From positions 23,012,462 through 23,076,461 of the forward strand of contig OZ020517.1 of assembly GCA_963971425.1 (NCBI GenBank): a stretch of DNA of 64,000 nt, written 5' to 3'. Origin of the DNA: Bryoerythrophyllum caledonicum (Eukaryota; Streptophyta; Bryopsida; Pottiales; Pottiaceae). Under the pieces are notes generated by a model. It had not been told where the DNA came from, did no database searches, and was given only the letters and a program-made list of their open reading frames with translations. Each line of letters opens with the position of its first letter. Positions within the stretch are counted from its first letter, which is position 1. Positions 10,995-21,900 of the stretch are shown here, in pieces. The position numbers and the translations under genes are program-made.

Positions 10995-12966
10995 AAAGGC
11001 CTTTGACAACAAATGGATTGGAAATGGTATTACATACCCCTACAATATAGAAGAAACACAACAAGCAATACATTGGGCAAGACTTGCAGCCAAAAATGAT
11101 TCAAACTCTATTTCCACTCTTATTATCACACAAAACAATAACTAGTACCAAAACTTTAATCCTCACTCAGGCCCATTTCTAGACTCTCACATCATAGCTC
11201 TATTCAAGGCAGACTTGGTACCATATGAAGAACCAACCTTACTACCCAAATTATTAAAAAAACCTAGGTTTGAACCATCTACCATTCAAATACTATGCAT
11301 ACACCATTAAAATAATAATATTGGTACCTTGGAACAACTTGCCATACTTACCTCCATAACAAATAACCTCAACACAAACAGAATATATACAAAAATTGTT
11401 CCACCTACACCTCCCTTAACTCTGGTGAATCATAACAAAAAATGGTCCCATCTTAAATATGCAAACACAACACAAACCCACCACATTACACCACCCCCTT
11501 CCCACATATCATGAATATTTCCCCTTAAAGTTTGACCTTTCGTATAGTTATTACATTGATGATTCCTTCAAAGAACCAGCAGAAGTCAATCCGGGATATT
11601 GGCATAGAGAAAAAGCCGGATATGACATATACAACTCGGCTAAAGAGATAATAATATCTAAAAGACTCCATGGACTTCAAAATATCCTCGGAGCTGAAGT
11701 ACGGCCCTCCATAAAACCCTCCAAATTATCGCTACACAATACGCTAATGAACTTGCACACATCTTTATAGATTGTGTAAACGTCTTATATCTACTAAACA
11801 CACAAATAACACACCCTACCCTTCACAACAGCCACCCCGACCAAGCCATCCTAACATCCATGGTTCAAATGCTACAAAACCGTACACAAATCACAACCCT
11901 CCATTAAGTTAGAGCACATGTCAACATAGAAGGAAACAAACAAGCAGATAAATTAGATAAAGAAGGACTAAGTAAATCCCATAGAAATGCCAAATACCCA
12001 CATGAACACGCCCACGCTACCCTATACTACCTCAAATGAGAAAATTGGTCCTATATGGAAGACACCCCAGACAAACTTGGCCCCATCATATTTTTGGAAA
12101 AATACCTCAAAAAATAAGATTTAATTAATAACCTTGTTCTTATCTCAGATAATTTCTCCAATATAGATAAATAGAACGATAATAACGAGATTGATAACGA
12201 GATTGATAATGCATGCTTTTATACTTATGAACACCGGAACCTTCAACAACAAACCACGAGAAAATACGGTCCCATCATAGCTTCTTCCATGCACGTGTGG
12301 AACCCAAAGATGTCATTGGAATGCTAGATTTAAATCAGACATACTATGCATCAAAGGATTACCATATAAAGACCCCCCACCAAACTACACAAACTCAAAC
12401 CTTACCATCCAATTTATTGAATTCAAATATTGTATTGACAGATTTTCCCCAAAAATAGTCGAAAACAAAATTAATAAATATCAACCACTTATCAATGACA
12501 TTACAGCCATTGGAAGAAAGTTGACCCCCCTATTTTCATTGCCGCTCGAGCTAGAGCTACTACCTTTATCCCCTCTATGAAAAGTCTTGAAAAAACATTC
12601 AATATCCCTACTAATCCAATTTAAAAATACATTCACAAAAATGACCAACATGCAATGTCCATACTTCAAACATAAACGCAAACTAGAAAATAATCAACCC
12701 CATCCATACTTACATGATACACCTCTAAATCTCTCAAAAACACACAGTTAATCTTTACAGATCACTTCACGGAATGGAGCCTTGTGGCTCTAGTTGGTCG
12801 TTGGTCTCTGGTTATCAGTAACTGGCTACTGGTTCTTGGTTACATAGTGTCTACCCTAAGAGGGGGGAGTAGTTCCATACTACTAAATCTGTGTCTCGTG
12901 GACATGAATTTAGTGGTGGAACGAACACACACTTTATTCACTCCGGCCCCCTTTTAAGAACCAGAG

Positions 12967-13887
12967 TTCTTCTTCTTCTTCTTCTTCTTCTTCTTCTTCT
13001 TCTTCTTCTTCTTCTTCTTCTTCTTCTTCTTCTTCTTCTTCTTCTTCTTCTTCTTCTTCTTCTTCTTCTTCTTCTTCTTCTTCTTCTTCTTCTTCTTCTT
13101 CTTCTTCTTCTTCTTCTTCTTCTTCTTCTTCTTCTTCTTCTTCTTCTTCTTCTTCTTCTTCTTCTTCTTCTTCTTCTTCTTCTTCTTCTTCTTCTTCTTC
13201 TTCTTCTTCTTCTTCTTCTTCTTCTTCTTCTTCTTCTTCTTCTTCTTCTTCTTCTTCTTCTTCTTCTTCTTCTTCTTCTTCTTCTTCTTCTTCTTCTTCT
13301 TCTTCTTCTTCTTCTTCTTCTTCTTCTTCTTCTTCTTCTTCTTCTTCTTCTTCTTCTTCTTCTTCTTCTTCTTCTTCTTCTTCTTCTTCTTCTTCTTCTT
13401 CTTCTTCTTCTTCTTCTTCTTCTTCTTCTTCTTCTTCTTCTTCTTCTTCTTCTTCTTCTTCTTCTTCTTCTTCTTCTTCTTCTTCTTCTTCTTCTTCTTC
13501 TTCTTCTTCTTCTTCTTCTTCTTCTTCTTCTTCTTCTTCTTCTTCTTCTTCTTCTTCTTCTTCTTCTTCTTCTTCTTCTTCTTCTTCTTCTTCTTCTTCT
13601 TCTTCTTCTTCTTCTTCTTCTTCTTCTTCTTCTTCTTCTTCTTCTTCTTCTTCTTCTTCTTCTTCTTCTTCTTCTTCTTCTTCTTCTTCTTCTTCTTCTT
13701 CTTCTTCTTCTTCTTCTTCTTCTTCTTCTTCTTCTTCTTCTTCTTCTTCTTCTTCTTCTTCTTCTTCTTCTTCTTCTTCTTCTTCTTCTTCTTCTTCTTC
13801 TTCTTCTTCTTCTTCTTCTTCTTCTTCTTCTTCTTCTTCTTCTTCTTCTTCTTCTTCTTCTTCTTCTTCTTCTTCTTCTTCTTCTTC
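12967..13887 (+). repeat. (TTC)307 uninterrupted triplet array, 921 bp
   Basis: From 12967 to 13887 the sequence is pure TTC on the plus strand, GAA on the minus strand, with no substitution or phase change in any printed line. It directly follows the 3' end of LINE copy B, whose relatives A and C end in short versions of the same triplet, so it most likely arose by expansion of the retrotransposon tail. It ends 55 bp before a TATA-like box upstream of ISY1. Long GAA/TTC tracts form triplex DNA and attract silencing in other organisms. The frames it opens (poly-Leu, poly-Glu, poly-Arg) are not genes. An assembly artefact in the length cannot be excluded. Confidence 0.97.
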
Positions 13888-13941
13888 TATTTGGCCTTCG
13901 CCCATCATAAACCGTAAACGCGGGTTCTTCTAGTAAATTAA

Positions 13942-13950
13942 TATATAAAA
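13942..13950 (+). promoter_or_regulatory. Candidate TATA box of ISY1
   Basis: TATATAAAA stands 379 bp before the ISY1 start codon and 55 bp after the TTC array. Placement would give a 5' leader of roughly 350 nt. Supported by sequence match and position only. Confidence 0.4.
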
Positions 13951-14328
13951 GGTCCAATGAGTGTAACTCTTTCGAATAAAACTTCCCCTCCAACTAAAAA
14001 CCATCACCCAGTCCTATGACCGTGCCGAGCAAAACGAGACGGAACCAACGAACGTATATATCTCACATTCATCCACGATATTTCATCCAATATCGTCTCT
14101 TTCATCCACACGTTGAAGTGAGAGGGGTTTTGGGAGCAGACGACCTAACCCGAGCTCAGGAGCTGCAACGCTCAGCGAGAAGGAGAATCGCAACCCGCGA
14201 GCTCGGTGGACAACCTCGGGAGCCGTCTCTCGCTTTCATTTTCAGGACCACTCACTGGCAGGCTCCTGAAATCGCTTTTCTTTTTGGGGTAGAAACGCGT
14301 CTGTAGGAAGGTTGCAGGGTTTGGCGCC

Positions 14329-15563
14329 ATGGCGCGTAATGAGGAGAAAGCGCAGTCTATGTTGAGTAGGTTTCTGGCGGCGAAGAACGACGAGAAGAAG
14401 AAGCCGAAGGAGAAGCGGCCGTTTCTGGCGTCGGAGTGCCGCGATCTCGCGGACGCGGATAAATGGCGGAACCAGATTCTGCGGGAAATAGGTCGCAAGG
14501 TGATGGATATTCAGAACCCGGGGCTCGGCGAGCATCGCATTCGTGATTTGAACGATGAGATTAATAAGCTGATACGTGAGAAAGGACACTGGGAGACGCG
14601 GATTTTGGAGCTCGGAGGGCCGAACTATGCTAAGACCGCGCCGAAGGTCGTCGGCGAGGATGGGAAGGAGGTATGGAAGGCGGTGTTTTTTTTCTCTCCT
14701 GTTTTCTGAGACTGTGTTCGCAATTTTTGTACTGACGATGAGATTTTTTATCTGTAGGTGGAAATTGCTAGTGGTAAAGGCATGGGATACAAGTACTTTG
14801 GTGCCGCGAAGCAGCTTCCAGGAGTGAAAGAGCTGTTCGAACTGCCGCCAGAAATAAAGAGGAAACGGAATCGGTATGAAATGTACAAGCGCATTGACAT
14901 GGACTATTATGGATTTCGTGACGATGAGGATGGAGTGCTTGAGAATCTTGAAAGAGATGGAGAGAAGGAGATGCGCGCCAAGGCTATCGATGAGTGGGAA
15001 AGGGTAGAAGCTGTCAAAGCTGAGGCCCGCAAGGGCGTCAAGGAGGTACGATTTGTCATACAAAAATGTAGCCTGGAAATGTGATGGTGTAAGGTGTCTT
15101 GTCCTTTGAGGATGTGACTAACAGGTTTAGTTGCTCCGCTAAGACTGATACACTGGCAACATCTGGTTTGCCAACTTTGTAGACCTAGTGTTAGGGTTTA
15201 GGATCTTGCGCCTTGCCTATTTCGATTGTAGTGCATTCCTGGTACCTGTTTTGATTGCGGTTTCCTTGGTGTTCTTTGCTCTTTTATTGAACAATGATTC
15301 ATATATGGTTGCAGGTTGTTGTAATGAGAGCTGAGACAGACGACATGGTGAACAGCGATTTGGAAGATGAAGTTGACGAGGACGAAGAAGAGAGACGGCC
15401 GAAACGGTATGAGTTTGTTGCGCATGTGCCACTTCCAGATGAAAAGGAAATTGAACGCATGGTGGTAGAAAAGAAGAAGCAGGAGTTGTTAAGCAAATAT
15501 GCAAGCGATGATCTGGTGAACGAGGAGCTGGAAGCAAAGGAGATGCTGAACATCCATAGATGA
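14329..15563 (+). CDS. ISY1: Pre-mRNA-splicing factor ISY1 homolog, 292 aa, three exons
   Basis: Exons 14329..14670, 14758..15045 and 15315..15563 join in phase at GAG|GTATGG and GAG|GTACGA donors and TGTAG| and TGCAG| acceptors. The N-terminus MARNEEKAQSMLSRF and the blocks RPFLASECRDL, RDLNDEINKLIREKGHWE, ELGGPNY, YKYFGAAKQLPGVKELF and YYGFRDDEDGVLE are hallmarks of ISY1. The protein ends with an acidic stretch and a Lys/Glu-rich helical tail. ISY1 belongs to the Prp19-associated (NTC) group of the spliceosome and acts in the nucleus around the first catalytic step. Length fits the family (about 290-300 aa). The start is the family-typical Met. Its promoter lies immediately downstream of the LINE and its TTC expansion, so a regulatory effect is plausible. 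Identification is secure. Confidence 0.95.
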
Positions 15564-16457
15564 GGCCAGATTACGCCCACAAGGATTTTACCACCTTCTG
15601 ACCGATGCATGGGCACCTTTCTTGACTCTCACGGGTAAATTCACTCAACATTATTCTTGAGTGTAAGTGCAGATAGGCAATGATATGAGCTTAAGGCTGT
15701 GGTTGAGATGGCAGGGGTGAGCAGCTTAAGGTTTATGGACCTTGCATCGATGTCAAAGTTCCAAGGCTATCGGTCAACTTTGCAGCCTGTGTGAGTCGCT
15801 TGATACATGAACAACAGGTCAGGGTGGAGATTTGAATAGAAATGTTCATAATCGGTAACGGACATAGGGTTTCTCACGTTTCACATGAGAGCAAATACAT
15901 GGTCTGTCGGGATTCTACTCCCTGGATTTGTAAACTGTGTGATGTTACTAAAGCGAGGATGGGTTGTGGTGCTGTAAACACGTCTGGTATTCGTTTAATT
16001 GAAACTGAGTTTGTGAAGTTTTTCACACTCACTCGCACACTATCTGTTAAGTAGTGCAGCAGAGCAATTCTATGTTCTCCATGGCAGTGAATGATTAGGG
16101 TGGTACTGAAATCTCTACATATTACTAGTTCTTTAGGTGTCCACTCTCTAACAGCGACATTAAAAAGACGTTCTTCTTTACAGTATCAGAAGTATGATTC
16201 TCTACCTCAGCATTATGAACTATGAAATCTCTGAATATTAGTTAATCATGATTTTAAGATATGTTGTATTGGATAAGATACATGTTAATTCCTTTTGCTT
16301 TATACATATATCAAATAAGCTCATAAAAGAATGATTCCATAAAAGAAATAATAGTCAGCATGACAGTGCTACATACTCGATACGTGATGCCTGACCAGCA
16401 TCAACCCTCTAGTACTTAAGACCGTGTGAATCCCAGACTGGTCCTCGCAGTACCCTA
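15564..16457. other. Intergenic, ISY1 downstream region
   Basis: Presumed 3' untranslated region of ISY1 followed by AT-rich spacer before the tRNA pair. Short frames are present, but none resembles a gene. No repeat was recognised. Confidence 0.5.
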
Positions 16458-16530
16458 GACCGTGTGGCCCAATGGATAAGGCGCTTGCCTACGGAGCAAG
16501 AGATTCTGGGTTCGATCCCCAGCATGGTCG
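16458..16530 (+). tRNA. tRNA-Arg (anticodon ACG)
   Basis: 73 nt fold into a full cloverleaf. The acceptor GACCGTG pairs with CATGGTC (one G-T pair) and the discriminator is G. The anticodon arm is CTTGC-CTACGGA-GCAAG, giving ACG (read as ICG). The T-loop B box GGTTCGATCCC and the D-arm A box TGGCCCAATGG are intact. No intron. No T run follows before the next tRNA, which starts 8 nt later. Confidence 0.95.
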
Positions 16531-16538
16531 GCATGTAC

Positions 16539-16620
16539 GTCAATTTGGCCGAGTGGTTAAGGCGGCAGACTCGAAATCTGCTGGGGTTTCCCCGCGCAGG
16601 TTCAAATCCTGCAGTTGACG
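16539..16620 (+). tRNA. tRNA-Ser (anticodon CGA)
   Basis: 82 nt, class II tRNA with a long variable arm (GGGGTTTCCCC region). The acceptor GTCAATT pairs with AGTTGAC and the discriminator is G. The anticodon arm GCAGA-CTCGAAA-TCTGC gives CGA. The T-arm GGTTCAAATCC is intact. It lies 8 nt after tRNA-Arg on the same strand, and the first downstream T5 run is at 16627, so the two may share one Pol III transcript. Confidence 0.95.
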
Positions 16621-16626
16621 ATTGTC

Positions 16627-16631
16627 TTTTT
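16627..16631 (+). terminator. RNA polymerase III terminator after tRNA-Ser
   Basis: A run of five T starts 7 nt after the tRNA-Ser 3' end. It is the first run of four or more T downstream of both tRNAs. Confidence 0.7.
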
Positions 16632-17173
16632 CCATTTTCTTGAGGTTTTTACAGAAACATGAAAACCCTAGGAGTTAGGTCTGTATATGTGTGTGAGGGA
16701 AAGAAGAACATTGCCCGTTTACAAAAAGAATTCACCAACAACTCTGAAGCCTAACCCTAACCCTAAAACTGGTTCCGAATTGTTATGAACGAAACTTTGC
16801 CCCAACAGGTACTGGTGGCAAGATTTTTCAGAACTCTACGAGAAAATCTTTATTCAATGGATCTACAAAAATGAAAAAGACACCGGTATTGGACTATCTT
16901 CACCTTCCTCAACTAGTTCACTGTTCATGTAGCGAAGGTTCCAGGCCTCAAGTGACAATTGGACGAAAGCTTCATCTGAAGGAGGGAGGAAGTGGGACCT
17001 GACCTGTTAAGAGGATTATGGCCAACAAGAGGATTACACACCTTCCAGCCTGTGTAAGTTTTGTAGCTTGAAAAGGCCAAAGTTCAGGATGAAGCATGTA
17101 AAAGCATCCCACTGCTCCATTTCAAGATCAAGTGGCACCAACATCTAAATGCCAAAAAAAACAGGCGAGTTGA
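16632..17173. other. Spacer with short telomere-type repeat
   Basis: No gene seen. Around 16752-16769 there are nearly three CCCTAAA-type units (CCTAACCCTAACCCTAAA), the plant telobox motif often found near genes for the translation machinery. The rest is presumed 3' flank of uL4m. Confidence 0.5.
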
Positions 17174-18988
17174 TTATCTGTTGATGGGCGTGTGGAGACG
17201 GTCTTCGATTTTTCGGATGGCTCCCAGAGTCATCACCAGAGTGTCGTGTTGCAAGATGCTGTAAACATTCAGGCCCTGAAGAAGCATGCGTCTTGGAGTT
17301 AGAAGCAGACCAGGGTTTGAGGCAAATTAGGGTTTAAGGTTCAGACTATCAGAAGGCAACATGGGAACTTTACCTTGGCAGGTATCACATTGATGTAATG
17401 TAAGTTGCTTGTGGCGCGGCTCAAGGGCTCGTTGACAACCTCGGCATCATCAACAAAGAGCACCTTCTTGCTCTCGCCCATACCAGCGATCAAGCGCTCC
17501 ATCTCTCGAGTTTTGAGCGTCGGTGGCTCCACGGAATCAAACACTTTCAACTGTGCACAGAACGGACAGATGATGGATATTATCAGCAATGTAGCACTAT
17601 TCTGGTAACACATTACTCGGGAGACTAATATTAACGACTACAACCTGAATACCAAGCACTACTGCAACCTCATGTAGACAGAAAACCTACATCATAAGAA
17701 GGTTAAGCATACCTTGCCCTCAGCAATGCGAGAAGAAAGAGCTACTTTGAGGCCGAGTCGCCGCACCTGCTTCTGCAAACCTATCTCATGGCTCCGAGGT
17801 TTGGGACCATGTTGAGTAGCTCCTCCTCGAAACTGAGAGAACAACAGAACACATGACAGTGAATAAAAAGCAGCGGAACAACAACGATCTAACAACAACA
17901 TTCCATTCACTAGGTGAGGGTTAGGGATGATGACTGCACCTGAGGACCTCGAAGCGACCCATGCCGAGCTCTACCACTTCCCTTCTGCGGACCAGGTTTT
18001 CTCCCTGTACCGCTAACTTCGTGGATGCCCTTAGTAGACGCATTTCCCTGCGATGCAATTACAAACGAGTAATTAATCGTCAAACTATCTTGGATACAAG
18101 GTACGTACTCCAGTGGTTTAGGGATTGAGGATTTCCCTCTTTCCTCACCTGCCGTCTCTTTGCAAGCTGCCAGCGAACAACGCGGTGGACAATGTCCGGT
18201 CGAATAGGCACGTCAAACACATCACCAGCTATGGTTGCGAGGCCTTTGTCCTCATTCTGGAAATTGGTCACCTCGACCTCTACATCTTGCAGTCGACCTA
18301 CACTCACAATGAGAGAGTTCTTTAGAAATATCCCATCGGTACAGATCTCCGAAACATTGCTCACAACACCACTTAGCCCTAAATGACCAGCGGCAGCAAT
18401 AAAAATACAATCGTCTACATCAGATAAACTCCAAACAATTCAACAAGAGAAACTTCAAAATTCCAGACCACACACGCACCTTGAGTAGACGAAAACACCT
18501 TCTTCACCGTGACAGTGGCATGTCCAGCTCGCTGCCCACAGAGCCATGATCGCAGCAGACTTCCCTGATGAGCGCCATTCCCCTGCATTGCCAAAAACCC
18601 AAACAAATTAAAAAAACCCACCACATCCAAACACAAACCTTAAACCACGTTTTAGCTCTTAAACCCTAAACCCTCACCGATTAAGACAAAGACGACAGTA
18701 GGAAATTCAGAAGGAAGTGTCCCCTGTATCGCCAAAAACTCAAGCAGATTATGAACTTACAACTACCAAACCACGGAAATTCACAACACACGAATGTTTC
18801 ACATTCAACCACAAACCAGAAACCACGTTCTAGCTCTTAAACCCTGAACCCTAGACGCTCACGGATTAAGGCAAAGGAGGCCACAAAAAAATCTGTAAAA
18901 TTAAAAGAGCAGAGAGATTCAAGAGAGCAGTGATTACAGCGGCTTGCGATCGAGCCGAAGCCCAAAGGGCGCGAGCCGTGGCCGCCAT
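17174..18988 (-). CDS. uL4m: Organellar (probably mitochondrial) 50S ribosomal protein L4, 296 aa, seven exons
   Basis: Exons complement(17174..17275, 17374..17550, 17713..17832, 17940..18047, 18149..18378, 18480..18582, 18938..18988); all introns are GT-AG and phases agree. An Ala/Arg-rich N-terminus ([17 protein letters not shown]) fits an organelle-targeting peptide. The uL4 signature follows: [58 protein letters not shown]-like [53 protein letters not shown], ending TPINR. uL4 binds 23S rRNA and its loop lines the exit tunnel. The GTGRARHG and WQLAKRR blocks resemble alpha-proteobacterial L4, hence mitochondrial rather than plastid, which is inference. Teloboxes (AAACCCTAAACCC) lie in intron 1 near 18662. 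The exon model is entirely read from the sequence and is very consistent. Confidence 0.92.
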
Positions 18989-21900
18989 CGCTGCGATTGT
19001 GTGAAGAATGAGGACGCAGTGCAAATGCTTCAACCGGTCGAAGACGAAGACGCTGACGTCATGGATGGATGATGGATGATTGTCGTCGAATATTGATGAT
19101 TTTCATCGTCGAAGATGAGTACGGTAGCTTGAATGTTTTAGACAAAGCTTGCAGCTTATTAAGGTAAACCCCCCCATAACCGACAAGTTAAGCAATGTGC
19201 ATATATGGAGGGAACAAATAATAATACATCTATTTTTCGAGTAATAGCCAATGGAATTGCAATTTCGATGTAAGTGATTTCATTTTCTTCCAATGACATG
19301 TGAATGAATTAGGAATTTCCAAAAGTATGCTACCATGTTTACCCGTGACTGCCAATAGCTATCCTCATAAGCATCGACCAAATGTAAGGGGTCTTCACTG
19401 ATAGAAAACCTTTATTTGGAGTTGAATGGGTGGTAATGGAATGGAAGAGGATTGGATATATCCCAATTTATAAGTGTTGGTTATGGGTTTTGGTTGGTTA
19501 CAAGGGGTTACAATACATGTACACACTTTTCCCACAGTCTCAAAATTTGCATTGAATTGTTCTTATGGAAATCGAATGTGAAATTATAGTATTGTTGGCC
19601 AAATTATTACAATAGACTCCGGCTCACTACTTTGGCTTAACCCTCAAACGTCAATCTAGAACCAATTACACAGGCATGTATTTTACTTTGTAGAATACAA
19701 TAAATGTATTAAAGAGGAGCAAGACTTACATCTTTTGAATGAAGATTCTTCAATTAACGTCTTTTATTTGGAGGTCATTTCAAAATCTCAACCTTTTGAT
19801 GGTCAAATACAACACCATACATATGCGCTCCTAGCGTACCTCCTCGATACCAAGGGGGTACCTGGAGGAATTCTTGGCCTCAATCTTTGGGCAATAAATT
19901 AAAAAATCATCTTAGTGTTCTCTCAAAACTATTGTGACTCTAACTTCTATAATACAACTTCAAATCAACATTGTCAATGGATTTGAATTTAGAAGTGCCA
20001 AATTAGTCAAATTGGTCAATGTGTCTTTTCAATAAACAAAATAAAATTAAAAATCTTATTTTTCCTAAAAACAAACGTTGAGTTCTCCTAATGTTTCTCC
20101 TCGGTACCGAGGGGGTACATGGAGGATTTCTTGGCCACAATCTTTGGGCGGAGAACAAGATCAACAACTAAGAAATCTCTCAAAACTTTTGTGGGTCTAA
20201 CTTCCACAATACAATTCTAAATCCATACCTGTATCAGAGTTGGTTTTATGTGTTTTGACCAAAAAAATAAAAATAAAAATAAAAAATCTTATTTTTTCAA
20301 AAAAAAGTGATGGTGAATTCTCCCTTGCGTTCCTCCAAAAGTATAGAATCCAAATGTACGTCATGTCCCTCCCACATTAATATCGGCCTCAACATACCCC
20401 CGCCACGTGCAATGATCTTCTAATTGCGTTGACGTCCAAGGACTCCACTACAAGCTCCCACCACATCTTACTAGGACGCCAAATGGAATGAATGTTGTTG
20501 ATGACGCTTATCACATCTTCACTAGAGCTCCCTGAATCATACTATCCTCTCAATACTGAGGAAGTGTGTTCAATGCATCATTGGATCATACCTTCGATGC
20601 ACTCCTCTAACAGAATGACATCTAGATCAAGTACCCTTTCGATATGTATGGGCACCATTAGCATCAAGTGCATCGGTGATGTATGTAGGACTTGCCCCCT
20701 CCATGCTTTGGACGTACCCACTATGTTCCAAGGGGTACTCGCGATGCATCCAAGGCTTATGCCCACATACACTTCAAGAGCACCTCGTTAGTACCAAGGG
20801 AGTATGCACGATGTATCTAGGGCGTAGGGTGTGCATAGACCTCCCACAACTCATTAACACACTCATTATATAACTCTCTCGGACGACAATCTACTTTGAG
20901 ATTCTCCACACTCATCGTAGTTCCTCACCGACCTCCTTGCGGCTAGTCCTCACACCTTTGCCGACCTCCTCAAGTTGACCTTGTCCGCCTCAACTTTGAT
21001 GCCAACCTCCCTGGACCTCTTCCTCCCACCTCCGACAAGCTCCTCCTCAATTTGATATAGTGCACTCAACCCCTTCACTTGCTCACCTCCACCGACCTCC
21101 TCTGATTAACGCTTTCCTCCTCTTATCCCCTCCCATACAAACCACTCACATCCTCTTGCACTCTTCCTCACCCACCTAACTCACCTCACATACGTCCTCT
21201 AAAAGCCTCTCACATCTCCACTATCCCCTCACACCATAACTTATCACCTAAACTTCTTGCAACTCTCACCACCCTTTCACACCTCCTCTCATACCAAAAG
21301 ACATAAGTCTACCCGAGTTTCCCGAGATTATATTCTCCCCCGGTCCTCCAATGCGGCCTTTGTCCGATCATGAATACACTGTCTTTGTGGATCTTTGTAA
21401 TCATGACAATGGTCGATCAAGGATCCCCTTGGTACCATCATGAAGGCTGCCCATTGCCTTGGATATTTCCACCATCATGAATTTTCTCGGTACCCTCTTG
21501 GTACCTAGAGGGGTAATATCAAGGCGCAAAAATCCTCTCAAGTATTTTTTTGGTCCGAGATGGTACTCAAAGGAGTACACCCATCATAGTAGGTATCCCC
21601 TCAGTACCAAGGGGGTACCCATCATGTTACAAATACTCTCTACTATCTGTGGACTCCCTCTCTGTCCCTATTCCTAAGTCCCAACTTACCCCCCCCTCCG
21701 GACTCCCTCCAAGACCCGACTCTATCTATCCCTACTCTTGACTCCATCCTTGTCTCGACTCCAAAGACTCCTTCCCTGACAAAATCCAACACGTACATGT
21801 AAAAATATACTATGCATTATATGAAAAAATATACATTCCATTATATGTAAAAATCTATATTGCATTACATATCCGCAATGGCCATTAGAATGTAGTTTCC

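Larger units (their letters stand above)
9960..13887 (+). mobile_element. Decayed LINE copy B with RNase H domain and giant TTC tail
   Basis: An RNase H domain typical of non-LTR retrotransposons is readable between about 11540 and 12060. Visible pieces are YYIDDSFKEP (first catalytic Asp), ILGAEVR (Glu), FIDCVNVLYLL (Asp) and RAHVNIEGNKQADKL (last Asp). The frame is broken by a frameshift near 11705 and by several stops. After it come a Cys/His-containing tail and the ARATTFIPSM segment shared with copy A, then the common 3' end at about 12840-12966, leading directly into the TTC array. Upstream, 11007-11500 resembles the region preceding RNase H in the same ORF. The part from 9960 to 10880 has the same C/A-rich composition but no motif I recognise, so the 5' limit is uncertain. 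No reverse-transcriptase YADD box was seen. It is interrupted by copy C. Confidence 0.65.

Noticed and set aside
12891-13993. Very long frames of poly-Leu (+), poly-Glu and poly-Arg (-)
   Set aside because: They are translations of the TTC/GAA array with short random ends.
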